Shown here: piece by piece, positions 1 through 10,704 of the stretch
Layout: each line of letters starts with the position of its first letter
Numbering within the stretch: the stretch's first letter is position 1
Source of the DNA: Paraprevotella sp.
GTDB lineage: Bacteria; Bacteroidota; Bacteroidia; Bacteroidales; Bacteroidaceae
DNA: 17,780 nucleotides
Direction of reading: 5' to 3'
NCBI GenBank assembly: GCA_021205005.1
Contig: JAJPYK010000002.1
Location: forward strand, 1 to 17,780
The notes under the pieces: model-generated
The model's database searches: none
What the model was told of the DNA's origin: nothing
The model's input: only the letters and a program-made list of their open reading frames with translations
Made by a program: the position numbers and the translations under genes

Positions 1-1299
1 GGTATAGTTTCCGTCATCCCGTCGGCTGCTGAATACGACCCAACGGCCGTGACTGCTCCAGGAATGATAACTTTCCACATCATCGGAATTGAATTCCGTC
101 ATAGGACGCACTTGACGATTACGGAGATCCATCAGATACAAATCAGCGTCTTTGTGCCAGATATGGAACACGCCGAAACCGCCCAAAGTAAACATCAAAT
201 AGTGTCCGTCCGGTGAGATGCGCGGCAATGTGGCACTCTTCCCGAGAGCAGCCGCATCAAAGACCAATTCGGCCGGACCGATAGCATGACGTTTCGGATC
301 ATAACTCCTCCGATAGAGATTATATTTAATCTCTTTATAGCGTTGTATCGTTTCTTTATCCAGATTCCGAGCCGTTGTATCCCTACGCACGAAATGAGCC
401 GAAGCATAATAAAGGTATCTTCCGTCAGGACTCCACCAAGGGAATACCTCCATTTCGTCGGCATCTCCCGGAATGCGCTTCACCTCATTCTTCTTCACAT
501 CATAAAGAATCAAGTCGCTGGCCATATCCTGCACCTCTACCTTTTGCAGATCGAGAGTATGGAATGTTTGTCCGGTCTGATTAACGGAATAAGCAATCAA
601 CGGTTCCGTGGGATGCCAAGCGGGATATACGCCGGCAGAAAGCAACGAATCTGCCCGAGTATTCACTTTCGACACTTTCCCGTCGTAAGCGATGACCGTT
701 CCTCCCATATCCTCCCGCACGTGGAATTGCATACGGTCTGGATTATAGTTTTGATAGGCATGACAGTTGATACACTGAGCGTGCCGGGCATCGGTATTCA
801 TCATGTTACCATAAATGATACTTTCTTTGAAATCGGACAAATTTCGCTGATTGAGGCTCAGATCCTTGTAAGTGACATAGGAAGGGCTGATAAGACGGTA
901 GGATAGATACGGATCAATAGGCTCTTGGGCCACTTGAATTCGAAACGGACGACGGCGCGTCCATTCTTCACCATGTTTCACGTAGACCTCAACATCCATC
1001 GAGCGTCCTTTGGCCGTCTCCAACATATGATGCCATTCGTCCACATCCGGTTTCACTTCGCGTTGGTCCGTAACCCATTGCCCGTCGGGATAGGCGATAC
1101 GGACCACATAAGCATCGGCTTTTTCATCTACCACGAAGCGCAAAGGAGCGATGTTGGGCGGTATGGTCACATCCCGATAATCCGGGTAAATCGCAGGCGC
1201 GTCCTGACATTCAACATAATCTTTCGGAACTCCCGGCTGGCAGGCGAAGCATAAGAACACCGGCAACAGACCGATAATGGACTTTAAAAAACGACTCAT
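1..1299 (-). CDS. Lipoprotein-like PD40/TolB-type beta-propeller protein with a CxxCH motif (C-terminus cut off by window edge)
   Basis: 433 codons are open from the ATG at 1299 to the window edge with no stop, so the C-terminus is missing. The N-terminus is a short hydrophobic signal (SRFLKSIIGLLPVFLCFAC) in which Cys20 could be lipidated; the lipobox CFAC is not canonical, so surface or periplasmic anchoring is inferred. Residues about 35-150 look like a beta-rich N-terminal domain. C176-I-N-C179-H180 is a CxxCH motif of the kind used to attach c-type haem. From about residue 195 onward there are WD40/PD40-type blades with characteristic turns (WHPTEP, WWSPDG at 288-293, RISPDG at 360-365, WSSHGR at 414-419), as in TolB-like propellers. 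The gene begins 2 nt after the stop of the upstream membrane-protein gene, so translation of the two is probably coupled. Substrate and function are unknown; haem binding is a hypothesis from the motif alone. Confidence 0.8.
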   Translation of the reverse strand, partial: MSRFLKSIIGLLPVFLCFACQPGVPKDYVECQDAPAIYPDYRDVTIPPNIAPLRFVVDEKADAYVVRIAYPDGQWVTDQREVKPDVDEWHHMLETAKGRSMDVEVYVKHGEEWTRRRPFRIQVAQEPIDPYLSYRLISPSYVTYKDLSLNQRNLSDFKESIIYGNMMNTDARHAQCINCHAYQNYNPDRMQFHVREDMGGTVIAYDGKVSKVNTRADSLLSAGVYPAWHPTEPLIAYSVNQTGQTFHTLDLQKVEVQDMASDLILYDVKKNEVKRIPGDADEMEVFPWWSPDGRYLYYASAHFVRRDTTARNLDKETIQRYKEIKYNLYRRSYDPKRHAIGPAELVFDAAALGKSATLPRISPDGHYLMFTLGGFGVFHIWHKDADLYLMDLRNRQVRPMTEFNSDDVESYHSWSSHGRWVVFSSRRDDGNYT

Positions 1300-1301
1300 G
1301 A

Positions 1302-3188
1302 TCAATAGGTTTGTAGTCCGTTGACTAAGAAATAGAAATAATAGAAAGTATTGCCGAACTGCGGCCGGAAAGCCTCAGCCATCTGCTCCTCCGTCATGCC
1401 TCCGCATTGTCGGGTAAAGTCCATGAAACGTTGATAAGTGTCTTTCACCTCATCATCGAACGGCATACGACTGATATCCACTTTATTCTCCAGATGCCCG
1501 TACAGATAAGCAGCTTCCTGATAGTGACGCGGCATGTGTTGCCCCTTGTGCAAAGCGGCATATTGGAAGAAGCGCGGCCAGAACAAGGCTATATCTTTCA
1601 TTTGCAATGCAGCTATCAAGGTTTGTTCCGGACAAAGCGGGTCATTGCTTTGACGATGGGCAAACTTACGGAGCAAATACATTTCGATGACGCTCAAATC
1701 GCTGTCCAACGCATCTTCTTCCGGCATCAGGCTGAGTATCGGCCGGAACTCTTTGCCTTTCCGTACCTTTTCAGGATGGTCGAGATAAGCTTCGTACTTT
1801 TCCGCCCATTTTTTATGGAACAACGTCTGTTTGAGCATATCGATGTATTTCCGGGCCACCTTAAAGTCGCCGTCGACAATAGAGGTCTTGGCCATATATT
1901 TCAGATATTCCACCTTCCAACCGTACACCACACCGTCTTCCATGCACCAACGATAGCAAAAGTTCTCCTGACCATAATGATAATATAAAGCCTTTCCGCC
2001 GACTTGCGCTAATCTCACCCGAAAAGGAGCGTTGGGTTTCGCTCCTCCCTCCCGATATTGGAACATCTCGTCGCCTGAACGTCCCAAACGAAACAGAGCC
2101 AGATTCTTATCCATCACCATCAACCGGGTAGGTTCTCCCGATTCGCCTAAAAAGATTTCGGGAATACGTTCCCAGTCTTCTTCCTCAATAGCGCGCTCCA
2201 TCCGCAATTCGCTACGGAAGTTTTCATCCGCATACCATATTCTCTTCAGTCCAAAAGCTGTAATACACAATAGCAAGACATGAATACAAGCCGTAATCCG
2301 AGGACGAGGCCGTCCCGGGACATAATCATAAAGCAGAGCACCCGCCAGCGGCAAAGCGAACATTATATAATAAGGTATACGATATGACGTGAACACTTCA
2401 CCCGCCACGTCGAAACTCGGTAAGGCGGCCGTATAAATATCTCCGCCTGCCGTCTGGGCATAATAATGCCATGCCACAAGAGGACCTCCGAAGAGGAGCA
2501 GCACTCCCCACACGGTAGGAATGACACGTCCCTTATATAAACTGCCCGGCATACGCCAACACAAAACCAGCATATAGCACGTAGCAGCCAAGGCATACGC
2601 TCCGAAGAGCGGATATCCCACAGCAGTCCATACGCCGATCCAGACATAGCCCACATAAACATGCCGGGCTATCCGGCTGAAAAGCCACACAGCCATAAGG
2701 GCCAACAGGATACCGAGAGACGCTACAAAGAAATAACCTTGCAACTTGATATAATAAATGAAATAGCCCATCTGCACGATTCCGGCCAGCAAAGCGGCAG
2801 GAAGCAAAGCGGGCAAAAGGCTCCACGCAGACGACAGACGGAAGGCGGAACGCATAATTAAACTGCCGGCCATCCATAAAACGACCAGTAAAGCCACCCC
2901 TATCCAAGGATAGTAGAAGAATTGGGTACAAAAACAAGCCATCCATTGTAAGGTGCCGCCCGGGTAATCGGCCAGGCTCTGATAGAATACGGAATCGGGC
3001 TGGAATAAATTAAGTTCTTGTATCCGAAAAAGGGTTTCCTTCTCATAGGCATAAAGGCATATACCCTTCACGACCGGTAAAACCATTCCGTAAAGCCATG
3101 GAAGAATCTTCAGAAAACGAACTCGCGCCCCCCTGTCGACAGAAGATAAAGCCTCCGGATCAAAAGGCTTTGAGAAGTCTGTATTCAT
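1302..3188 (-). CDS. Polytopic inner-membrane protein with large soluble C-terminal half (DUF6057-like), function unknown
   Basis: This 628-residue protein starts with a hydrophilic stretch of about 27 residues, followed by roughly nine hydrophobic segments (about 28-48, 90-112, 122-145, 152-172, 178-192, 195-211, 222-240, 272-290 and 300-318). After residue 320 it becomes soluble, with helical, charged sequence that could form TPR-like repeats. I recognise no catalytic motif. Overall layout and length recall the Bacteroidales family called DUF6057, but this is from memory and was not tested. The ATG at 3188 is preceded by a good promoter -7 box at 3232-3239. The stop TGA is followed after 2 nt by the ATG of the propeller lipoprotein gene, so the two are almost surely co-transcribed and may act together, one in the inner membrane and one in the periplasm or outer membrane. 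Confidence 0.8.
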   Translation of the reverse strand: MNTDFSKPFDPEALSSVDRGARVRFLKILPWLYGMVLPVVKGICLYAYEKETLFRIQELNLFQPDSVFYQSLADYPGGTLQWMACFCTQFFYYPWIGVALLVVLWMAGSLIMRSAFRLSSAWSLLPALLPAALLAGIVQMGYFIYYIKLQGYFFVASLGILLALMAVWLFSRIARHVYVGYVWIGVWTAVGYPLFGAYALAATCYMLVLCWRMPGSLYKGRVIPTVWGVLLLFGGPLVAWHYYAQTAGGDIYTAALPSFDVAGEVFTSYRIPYYIMFALPLAGALLYDYVPGRPRPRITACIHVLLLCITAFGLKRIWYADENFRSELRMERAIEEEDWERIPEIFLGESGEPTRLMVMDKNLALFRLGRSGDEMFQYREGGAKPNAPFRVRLAQVGGKALYYHYGQENFCYRWCMEDGVVYGWKVEYLKYMAKTSIVDGDFKVARKYIDMLKQTLFHKKWAEKYEAYLDHPEKVRKGKEFRPILSLMPEEDALDSDLSVIEMYLLRKFAHRQSNDPLCPEQTLIAALQMKDIALFWPRFFQYAALHKGQHMPRHYQEAAYLYGHLENKVDISRMPFDDEVKDTYQRFMDFTRQCGGMTEEQMAEAFRPQFGNTFYYFYFLVNGLQTY

Positions 3189-3231
3189 GGCGTTTAAGTT
3201 ATTTTATCTATATGAATTAGGTTTTGCCCTC

Positions 3232-3239
3232 CAAAGTTA
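3232..3239 (-). promoter_or_regulatory. Promoter -7 box for the membrane protein/propeller operon
   Basis: On the minus strand the sequence reads TAACTTTG, an exact match to the Bacteroidetes housekeeping -7 consensus TAnnTTTG. It lies 43 nt upstream of the ATG at 3188. No clear TTTG -33 box is visible at the expected distance (around 3260), so the upstream half is weak. A 14-bp near-palindrome (3247-3260) falls in the spacer. Confidence 0.55.
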
Positions 3240-3246
3240 ATGAATG

Positions 3247-3260
3247 TGGATTTGAATCCA
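3247..3260. promoter_or_regulatory. Near-palindrome TGGATT-TG-AATCCA, possible operator
   Basis: Two 6-bp arms that are exact reverse complements are separated by TG. The site sits between the divergent start codons, inside the -7/-33 spacer region of the minus-strand promoter and about 55 bp upstream of the plus-strand -7 box. That position would suit a regulator controlling the leftward operon or both directions. A chance palindrome of this size is quite possible, so this is only a candidate. Confidence 0.3.
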
Positions 3261-3263
3261 TAA

Positions 3264-6512
<3,249 letters not shown>

Positions 6513-6535
6513 GGATACGATAAACCCGCACAACA

Positions 6536-6570
6536 TCGGTCCTACGAATGCTCGGCATTCGTAGGACCGA
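6536..6570. terminator. Perfect 16-bp hairpin after the GH2 gene
   Basis: The arms 6536-6551 and 6555-6570 are perfectly complementary over 16 bp and enclose the loop TCG. The hairpin starts 24 nt after the GH2 stop codon. It is followed by an AT-rich stretch without a proper T-run, so it may be a terminator, an mRNA 3'-end stabiliser, or a dispersed palindromic repeat unit. Confidence 0.65.
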
Positions 6571-6710
6571 ATATATTATAGCGAATCTTGTCGATGGACT
6601 TTTATCGTTCCACAACATGAATATGCACCAGTTCGGAAACCGTATTTTGCATGTATCTGATTAGAATCGTTCCTATATCAAACAGATGAATAAAAAATCA
6701 ATTCAATGAT

Positions 6711-8015
6711 ATGAGAAATTCACGAAACAAAACAACAGCTCTTTTATTGTTCATGCTATTATGCCTCATTTCCAACAACAGCATGGCACAAGACTTCAAT
6801 CGTTATTTCACAAATAAAACACTTCGTTTAGACTATACCTTTTCAGGAAATGTCAGCGAGCAACACATTTATGTTGACCAATTGAATGTTATGCCGGGTT
6901 GGTACGGAAAACGGCAGCATTTAGCAGAAGTTCCATTGGAAGGTAACGGGCAAATTCACGTCCGGGAACATAAAAGCGGGAAAGTTATTTATAGCAACTC
7001 TTTTTCCACTCTTTTTCAAGAATGGTTGTCTGAAAACGAAGCAAAGACCATTAGCAAGTCGTTTGAAAACGTATTTCTTGTACCCATGCCCCAAGATACC
7101 GTTGATGTTACCGTTGAATTGCGTAATAAAAGGCATGAAGTAATGACAAAACTTACCCATACAGTCGTTCCGACAGATATATTGATACGACATATCGGTG
7201 AAAAGGAGGTAACTCCTTATGTCACGCTCCAACAGGCTGCGGACACCTCAAAATGTATCCACATTGCATTCGTGGCCGAAGGCTATACCGATAATGAAAT
7301 GGACACTTATCTGCAGGATGCCAATGAAGCAGTCAATGCAATCTTTGCTCATGAACCATTTAAATCACATCGAAACTGTTTCAATATCATTGCCGTGAAA
7401 TCGGTGTCAAAAGAAAGCGGAACAAGCGAACCGGCAAAAGGAATATGGAAAAATACCGCTCTGCATTCTCACTTCAATACGTTCTACAGTGACCGGTATC
7501 TTACCACGCTGCAGCTCAAAGAACTGCACAATCAATTGGCAGGCACTCCCTACGAACACATTATTATATTAGTAAATACGGATCAATACGGTGGCGGAGG
7601 CATCCTCAACTCTTATGTTTTATCCATGACCCATAATCAGCAATTCAAGCCCGTTGTTGTACATGAATTTGGCCACAGTTTTGGAGGACTGGCCGATGAG
7701 TATGCTTATGAACGAGAACAAATACCAATGTATCCGCATGACATCGAACCGTGGGAAGCGAATATCACAACACTGAAAAACTTCCATGGAAAATGGGAAT
7801 CACTTATTCCCAAGGGTACTCCTATCCCCACTCCACTCAGCAGTGACCCGAAAACCATACAGACACGCATCGGTCTTTTTGAAGGTGCCGGTTACAGTCT
7901 TAAAGGTGTTTACCGTGGAGTACAGGATTGTCGTATGCGAGATAACAAAAATCCGGAGTTCTGTCCCATTTGCCAACAGGCTTTGACTCGCTTAATTGAC
8001 TTTTACCCCCAATAA
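6711..8015 (+). CDS. Secreted M64-family (IgA peptidase M64) zinc metallopeptidase
   Basis: 434 residues. A Sec signal peptide (hydrophobic core about residues 9-20, ending near SMA-Q27) directs export. Residues about 28-160 form a beta-rich domain like the N-terminal domain of M64 peptidases, followed by the catalytic domain. The zinc site is HEFGH at 318-322 (His318, Glu319, His322), followed by GLADEY (327... Asp329 as probable third ligand), a pattern typical of M64. The C-terminal region has Cys-rich CRMRD and FCPICQQ motifs, also usual in these proteins. The family was named after a Clostridium IgA protease, but the substrates of Bacteroidales members are mostly unknown, so IgA cleavage must not be assumed. 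The ATG at 6711 is the only sensible start. A seven-codon reading frame (6686-6709) ends one base before it. No strong promoter box is visible upstream; this gene and its flanks look more AT-rich than the neighbours. Confidence 0.92.
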   Translation: MRNSRNKTTALLLFMLLCLISNNSMAQDFNRYFTNKTLRLDYTFSGNVSEQHIYVDQLNVMPGWYGKRQHLAEVPLEGNGQIHVREHKSGKVIYSNSFSTLFQEWLSENEAKTISKSFENVFLVPMPQDTVDVTVELRNKRHEVMTKLTHTVVPTDILIRHIGEKEVTPYVTLQQAADTSKCIHIAFVAEGYTDNEMDTYLQDANEAVNAIFAHEPFKSHRNCFNIIAVKSVSKESGTSEPAKGIWKNTALHSHFNTFYSDRYLTTLQLKELHNQLAGTPYEHIIILVNTDQYGGGGILNSYVLSMTHNQQFKPVVVHEFGHSFGGLADEYAYEREQIPMYPHDIEPWEANITTLKNFHGKWESLIPKGTPIPTPLSSDPKTIQTRIGLFEGAGYSLKGVYRGVQDCRMRDNKNPEFCPICQQALTRLIDFYPQ

Positions 8016-8352
8016 ACCCGTTCTTTAATTCTTTGGACCTTACAGAGCATTATTCATCAAGGAAAATAAGACGTTAGAGAAGGAGAAATCAATCTCCGCA
8101 GAAAAATTTTTCAATCTGCGGAGAAAAAAAATTCAATCTGCGGAGATTGATTCCGGAACCTCGTCATCCGACTAATCCATGAAGAGTACGATTGCGGGAC
8201 AACCGATACGCACGGAGCTTCCTTATTACGAAAAATATTCCGCCGGATAAATGATTTTATCAGATTTTTAAATAACTTTCTTCTATAGGAAAAAAGCTTT
8301 GCGTAGGTATCACGTTCGCGATCTCTATAAACAGGAACCAACTTCACGGATT
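8016..8352. other. Gene-poor stretch between the M64 gene and the broken DUF4468-type gene
   Basis: I see no coding sequence here. The left part holds the triple CTGCGGAG repeat (8087-8152). The right part is AT-rich and contains AAGCTTTG at 8294-8301, one base off the Bacteroidetes -7 consensus, with a T-run at 8265-8269 near the -33 position. This could be the promoter of the following gene, 52 nt before its former start codon. Confidence 0.4.
8087..8152. repeat. Three-copy CTGCGGAG repeat able to fold into alternative hairpins
   Basis: The arms 8087-8102 and 8137-8152 are perfectly complementary over 16 bp. A third copy sits between them: TTCAATCTGCGGAGA occurs as a direct repeat at 8110-8124 and 8132-8146. 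The left arm can therefore pair either with the middle copy (10 bp, 8093-8102 with 8115-8124, followed by a run of eight A) or with the right copy (16 bp). It begins 72 nt after the M64 stop codon and most simply serves as its transcript end, but the mutually exclusive pairing resembles an attenuator. Confidence 0.7.
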
Positions 8353-9037
8353 ATGAAAAAAAATCATCTTGTCATTGTGGGCTATCGTTGCCCTAACCAC
8401 CACCGTAAACGCCCAAATACTACGGTAGGACGAGTTAGAAAAGTATGCCAAGGAAAAATATGGCGACAGTTGGGTCAATGCAGCCACCAACCTGGGAGAG
8501 CAAATTAAACTGGATAAAAATAACGCCATTACGTATATCGAAGTCATTCCAGCGGAAGGCAAGACCAAAAACCAGCTTTATGTGCTGCTGAACTATTGGT
8601 TCACAGCGACATTCAACGATGCCAACTCTGTTATCAAACTGAATGACAAAGAGCTGGGTACAATCATTGCACAAGGATACGTGAGCAATATCGCCGAACA
8701 TTTGGGAGGGCTTAACGGGTATAATGTCAGCATTAAACCTATCATCAAATGTGACATTAAGGATAATAAAGTACGGGTGACTTACACCGTGCCGTACTAT
8801 TCCGTGAAGGTGGAAGTCGGAGGCGGATGGTTGGGAGCCCTCGGGTCTACTCCACCTGTACGCTCCGAGGCAAACTGGACGTTGGACCAGTGTTTCCCTT
8901 TTGCAAAGAAAGATTTTTATAAAAAGACTTCGTCAAAAGCGTTGGTCATGTCGTACGCTTACTCCAACGTTGTGATGGACAAAATCGAGGAATGCGTGAA
9001 AAACGGACTTAACGGTACCGAAGATCAAGATTGGTAA
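8353..9037 (+). pseudogene. Broken DUF4468-type secreted protein gene (frameshift in poly-A plus in-frame TAG)
   Basis: From 8429 to the TAA at 9037 one frame is open and reads like small Bacteroides secreted proteins of the DUF4468 (TBP-like fold) type: DELEKYAKEKYGDSW, then QLYVLLNYWFTATFND and YNVSIKPIIK. Two lesions separate it from its natural beginning. First, the ATG at 8353 is followed by eight A (8356-8363); with seven A the next codons would give an ideal signal peptide, MKKIILSLWAIVALTTTVNA, in the same frame as the body. Second, TAG at 8426-8428 interrupts that frame just after the signal peptide. As written, the ATG gives only an unrelated 51-residue product. The first in-frame ATG after the TAG is at 8582, which would remove the signal peptide and about 50 residues. 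It is probably a pseudogene; sequencing error could explain one lesion but less easily both. The function of the family is unknown. Confidence 0.8.
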
Positions 9038-9096
9038 CATCTTTCACGACAGATCTGTGGAAGCGTCGACACGGTTTTACTTTGCCCCCATAGATA

Positions 9097-9149
9097 CATA
9101 ACAGTCGCCCTCTCTGAGAAATAAATTCTCAAAGAGGGCGACTGTTATG
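9097..9149. terminator. 24-bp inverted repeat, probable bidirectional terminator between convergent genes
   Basis: The arms 9097-9120 and 9126-9149 match over 24 bp with one mismatch (C9114 opposite A9132) and leave a 5-nt AT-rich loop. It lies between the ends of the plus-strand DUF4468-type gene (60 nt away) and minus-strand cysS (52 nt away), the right place for a shared terminator. No long T-run follows on either strand. Confidence 0.75.
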
Positions 9150-9200
9150 ATAAGGTTTCACATCACCTGCAAGGCTCGTGAAAAAGGAAAGAAAGAGTCC

Positions 9201-10685
9201 TTACTTGTTCAACCTCCAGGTGAAACCGTCTTTCGTATCTTTCACTTCAAAGCCCAGCTCGGCCAATCTGTCACGGATCTTATCGCTCGTGGCCCAGTCT
9301 TTGTTCGCCTTGGCTATCATACGTTGCTCCAGCAACATGTCCACCACCTTGCCGAAAGCTTCCTCACGACCGCTCTCATTCCCTACTTCTTCTGTCAAAC
9401 CGAGAATATCAAAGGCAAACGTATGGAACACCTCGGACAACGACGACAAGACATCGGCCGTAATCGTGGCTTTCTTGTCCACCAAGGTGTTGATGACACG
9501 ACAGGCGTCAAACAAATGGCTGATGACGATCGGAGAGTTCAAGTCATCGTTCATGGCCTCATAGCACTTCTGACGAAGCTCGTCCACGTACTTCATATCC
9601 ACGCTTCCGGCAGCCTGCGGCGTAATACGTTTCAGGTTAGCCATACCTTCCATCAGGCGGGCCAGTCCTTTCTTGCTCGCCTGCAAGGCCTCGTTGCTGA
9701 AGTCCACCGTACTCCGGTAGTGGGCCTGAAGAATGAAGAAACGAATCGTCATCGGACTGTAAGCCTGCGTCAGGCTCTCATGTTCGCCGCTGAAGAATTG
9801 GGCCAGCGTAATGAAATTACCCAAGCTTTTGCCCATCTTCTGCCCGTTGATGGTAATCATGTTATTGTGCATCCAATAATGAACCATCTCGCGGCCCTGA
9901 CTGGCTACGGCCTGTGCGATCTCACATTCGTGATGAGGGAAAATCAAATCCATTCCGCCGCCGTGAATATCGAAATGGTATCCCAGATATTTCCGTCCCA
10001 TAGCCGTACATTCGCAATGCCAGCCGGGGAAACCCACACTCCAAGGACTGGGCCAACGCATGATATGCTGCGGCTGAGCACATTTCCATAAAGCGAAATC
10101 CACTTGGTTATGCTTCTCTCCGACGCCGTCCAATGCGCGGGAATTGTTGATCACGTCTTCCAAGTTACGACCGGAAAGCTTTCCGTAATGATACTTCTTG
10201 TTGTACTTCTCCACATCGAAGTATACACTGCCTTGACTGACATAGGCGTAACCGTTGTCCAGGATCTCTTTTACCAGTTCTATCTGTTCGATGATGTGTC
10301 CCGTAGCATGCGGCTCGATGCTGGGAGGCAATACATTGAGGGCCTCCATTGCGGCATGGTAACGATTGGTATAATATTGGGCCACCTCCATCGGTTCCAA
10401 TTCTTCCAAACGGGCTTTCTTGGCAATCTTGTCCTCTCCTTCATCCGCGTCGTGTTCCAGATGCCCCACGTCCGTAATGTTACGTATGTAACGCACCTTA
10501 TAACCGATGTGCCGCAAATAACGGAACAAGAGGTCGAAAGTAATGGCCGGACGGGCATGCCCCAGATGGGCATCTCCATACACGGTAGGACCGCACACGT
10601 ACATGCCGACCCGTCCGGGGGTGATCGGATTGAACTCTTCTTTCTTTCGGGAAAGCGTATTGTATATGAATAGTTTCTGTTCCAT
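9201..10685 (-). CDS. cysS: Cysteinyl-tRNA synthetase
   Basis: This cytoplasmic class I aminoacyl-tRNA synthetase attaches cysteine to tRNA-Cys using ATP. The 494-residue length is normal for the family. Visible signatures are the HIGH-type motif HLGH (40-43) and KMGKS (283-287), which takes the place of the usual KMSKS. Zinc ligands that recognise the cysteine thiol can be placed as Cys31 (in YVCGPTVYG), Cys226 (in GWHCEC), His251 and Glu255 (in [10 protein letters not shown]). The C-terminal third is the helical anticodon-binding and DALR-type region, ending in the typical [13 protein letters not shown]. It begins 19 nt after the ispG stop with no promoter box between, so it is probably the last gene of the rpoN-purE-ispG transcript. 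A long inverted repeat lies downstream. Confidence 0.97.
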   Translation of the reverse strand: MEQKLFIYNTLSRKKEEFNPITPGRVGMYVCGPTVYGDAHLGHARPAITFDLLFRYLRHIGYKVRYIRNITDVGHLEHDADEGEDKIAKKARLEELEPMEVAQYYTNRYHAAMEALNVLPPSIEPHATGHIIEQIELVKEILDNGYAYVSQGSVYFDVEKYNKKYHYGKLSGRNLEDVINNSRALDGVGEKHNQVDFALWKCAQPQHIMRWPSPWSVGFPGWHCECTAMGRKYLGYHFDIHGGGMDLIFPHHECEIAQAVASQGREMVHYWMHNNMITINGQKMGKSLGNFITLAQFFSGEHESLTQAYSPMTIRFFILQAHYRSTVDFSNEALQASKKGLARLMEGMANLKRITPQAAGSVDMKYVDELRQKCYEAMNDDLNSPIVISHLFDACRVINTLVDKKATITADVLSSLSEVFHTFAFDILGLTEEVGNESGREEAFGKVVDMLLEQRMIAKANKDWATSDKIRDRLAELGFEVKDTKDGFTWRLNK

Positions 10686-10704
10686 AATACGAAAATTTGA
10701 TTAT

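Noticed and set aside
286..906. Plus-strand open frame of 206 codons at the left edge
   Set aside because: The minus strand here is open through 433 codons with a signal sequence and propeller motifs; the plus frame is a shadow of it.
6686..6709. Seven-codon leader frame (MNKKSIQ) ending one base before the M64 ATG
   Set aside because: No run of regulatory codons and no hairpin follows, so a leader-peptide mechanism is not supported; short frames of this size occur by chance in AT-rich leaders.
8426..8428. TAG as a recoded sense codon in the DUF4468-type gene
   Set aside because: TAG recoding is known in some gut phages, but nothing here is phage-like, no other gene in the window needs it, and the poly-A frameshift would remain.
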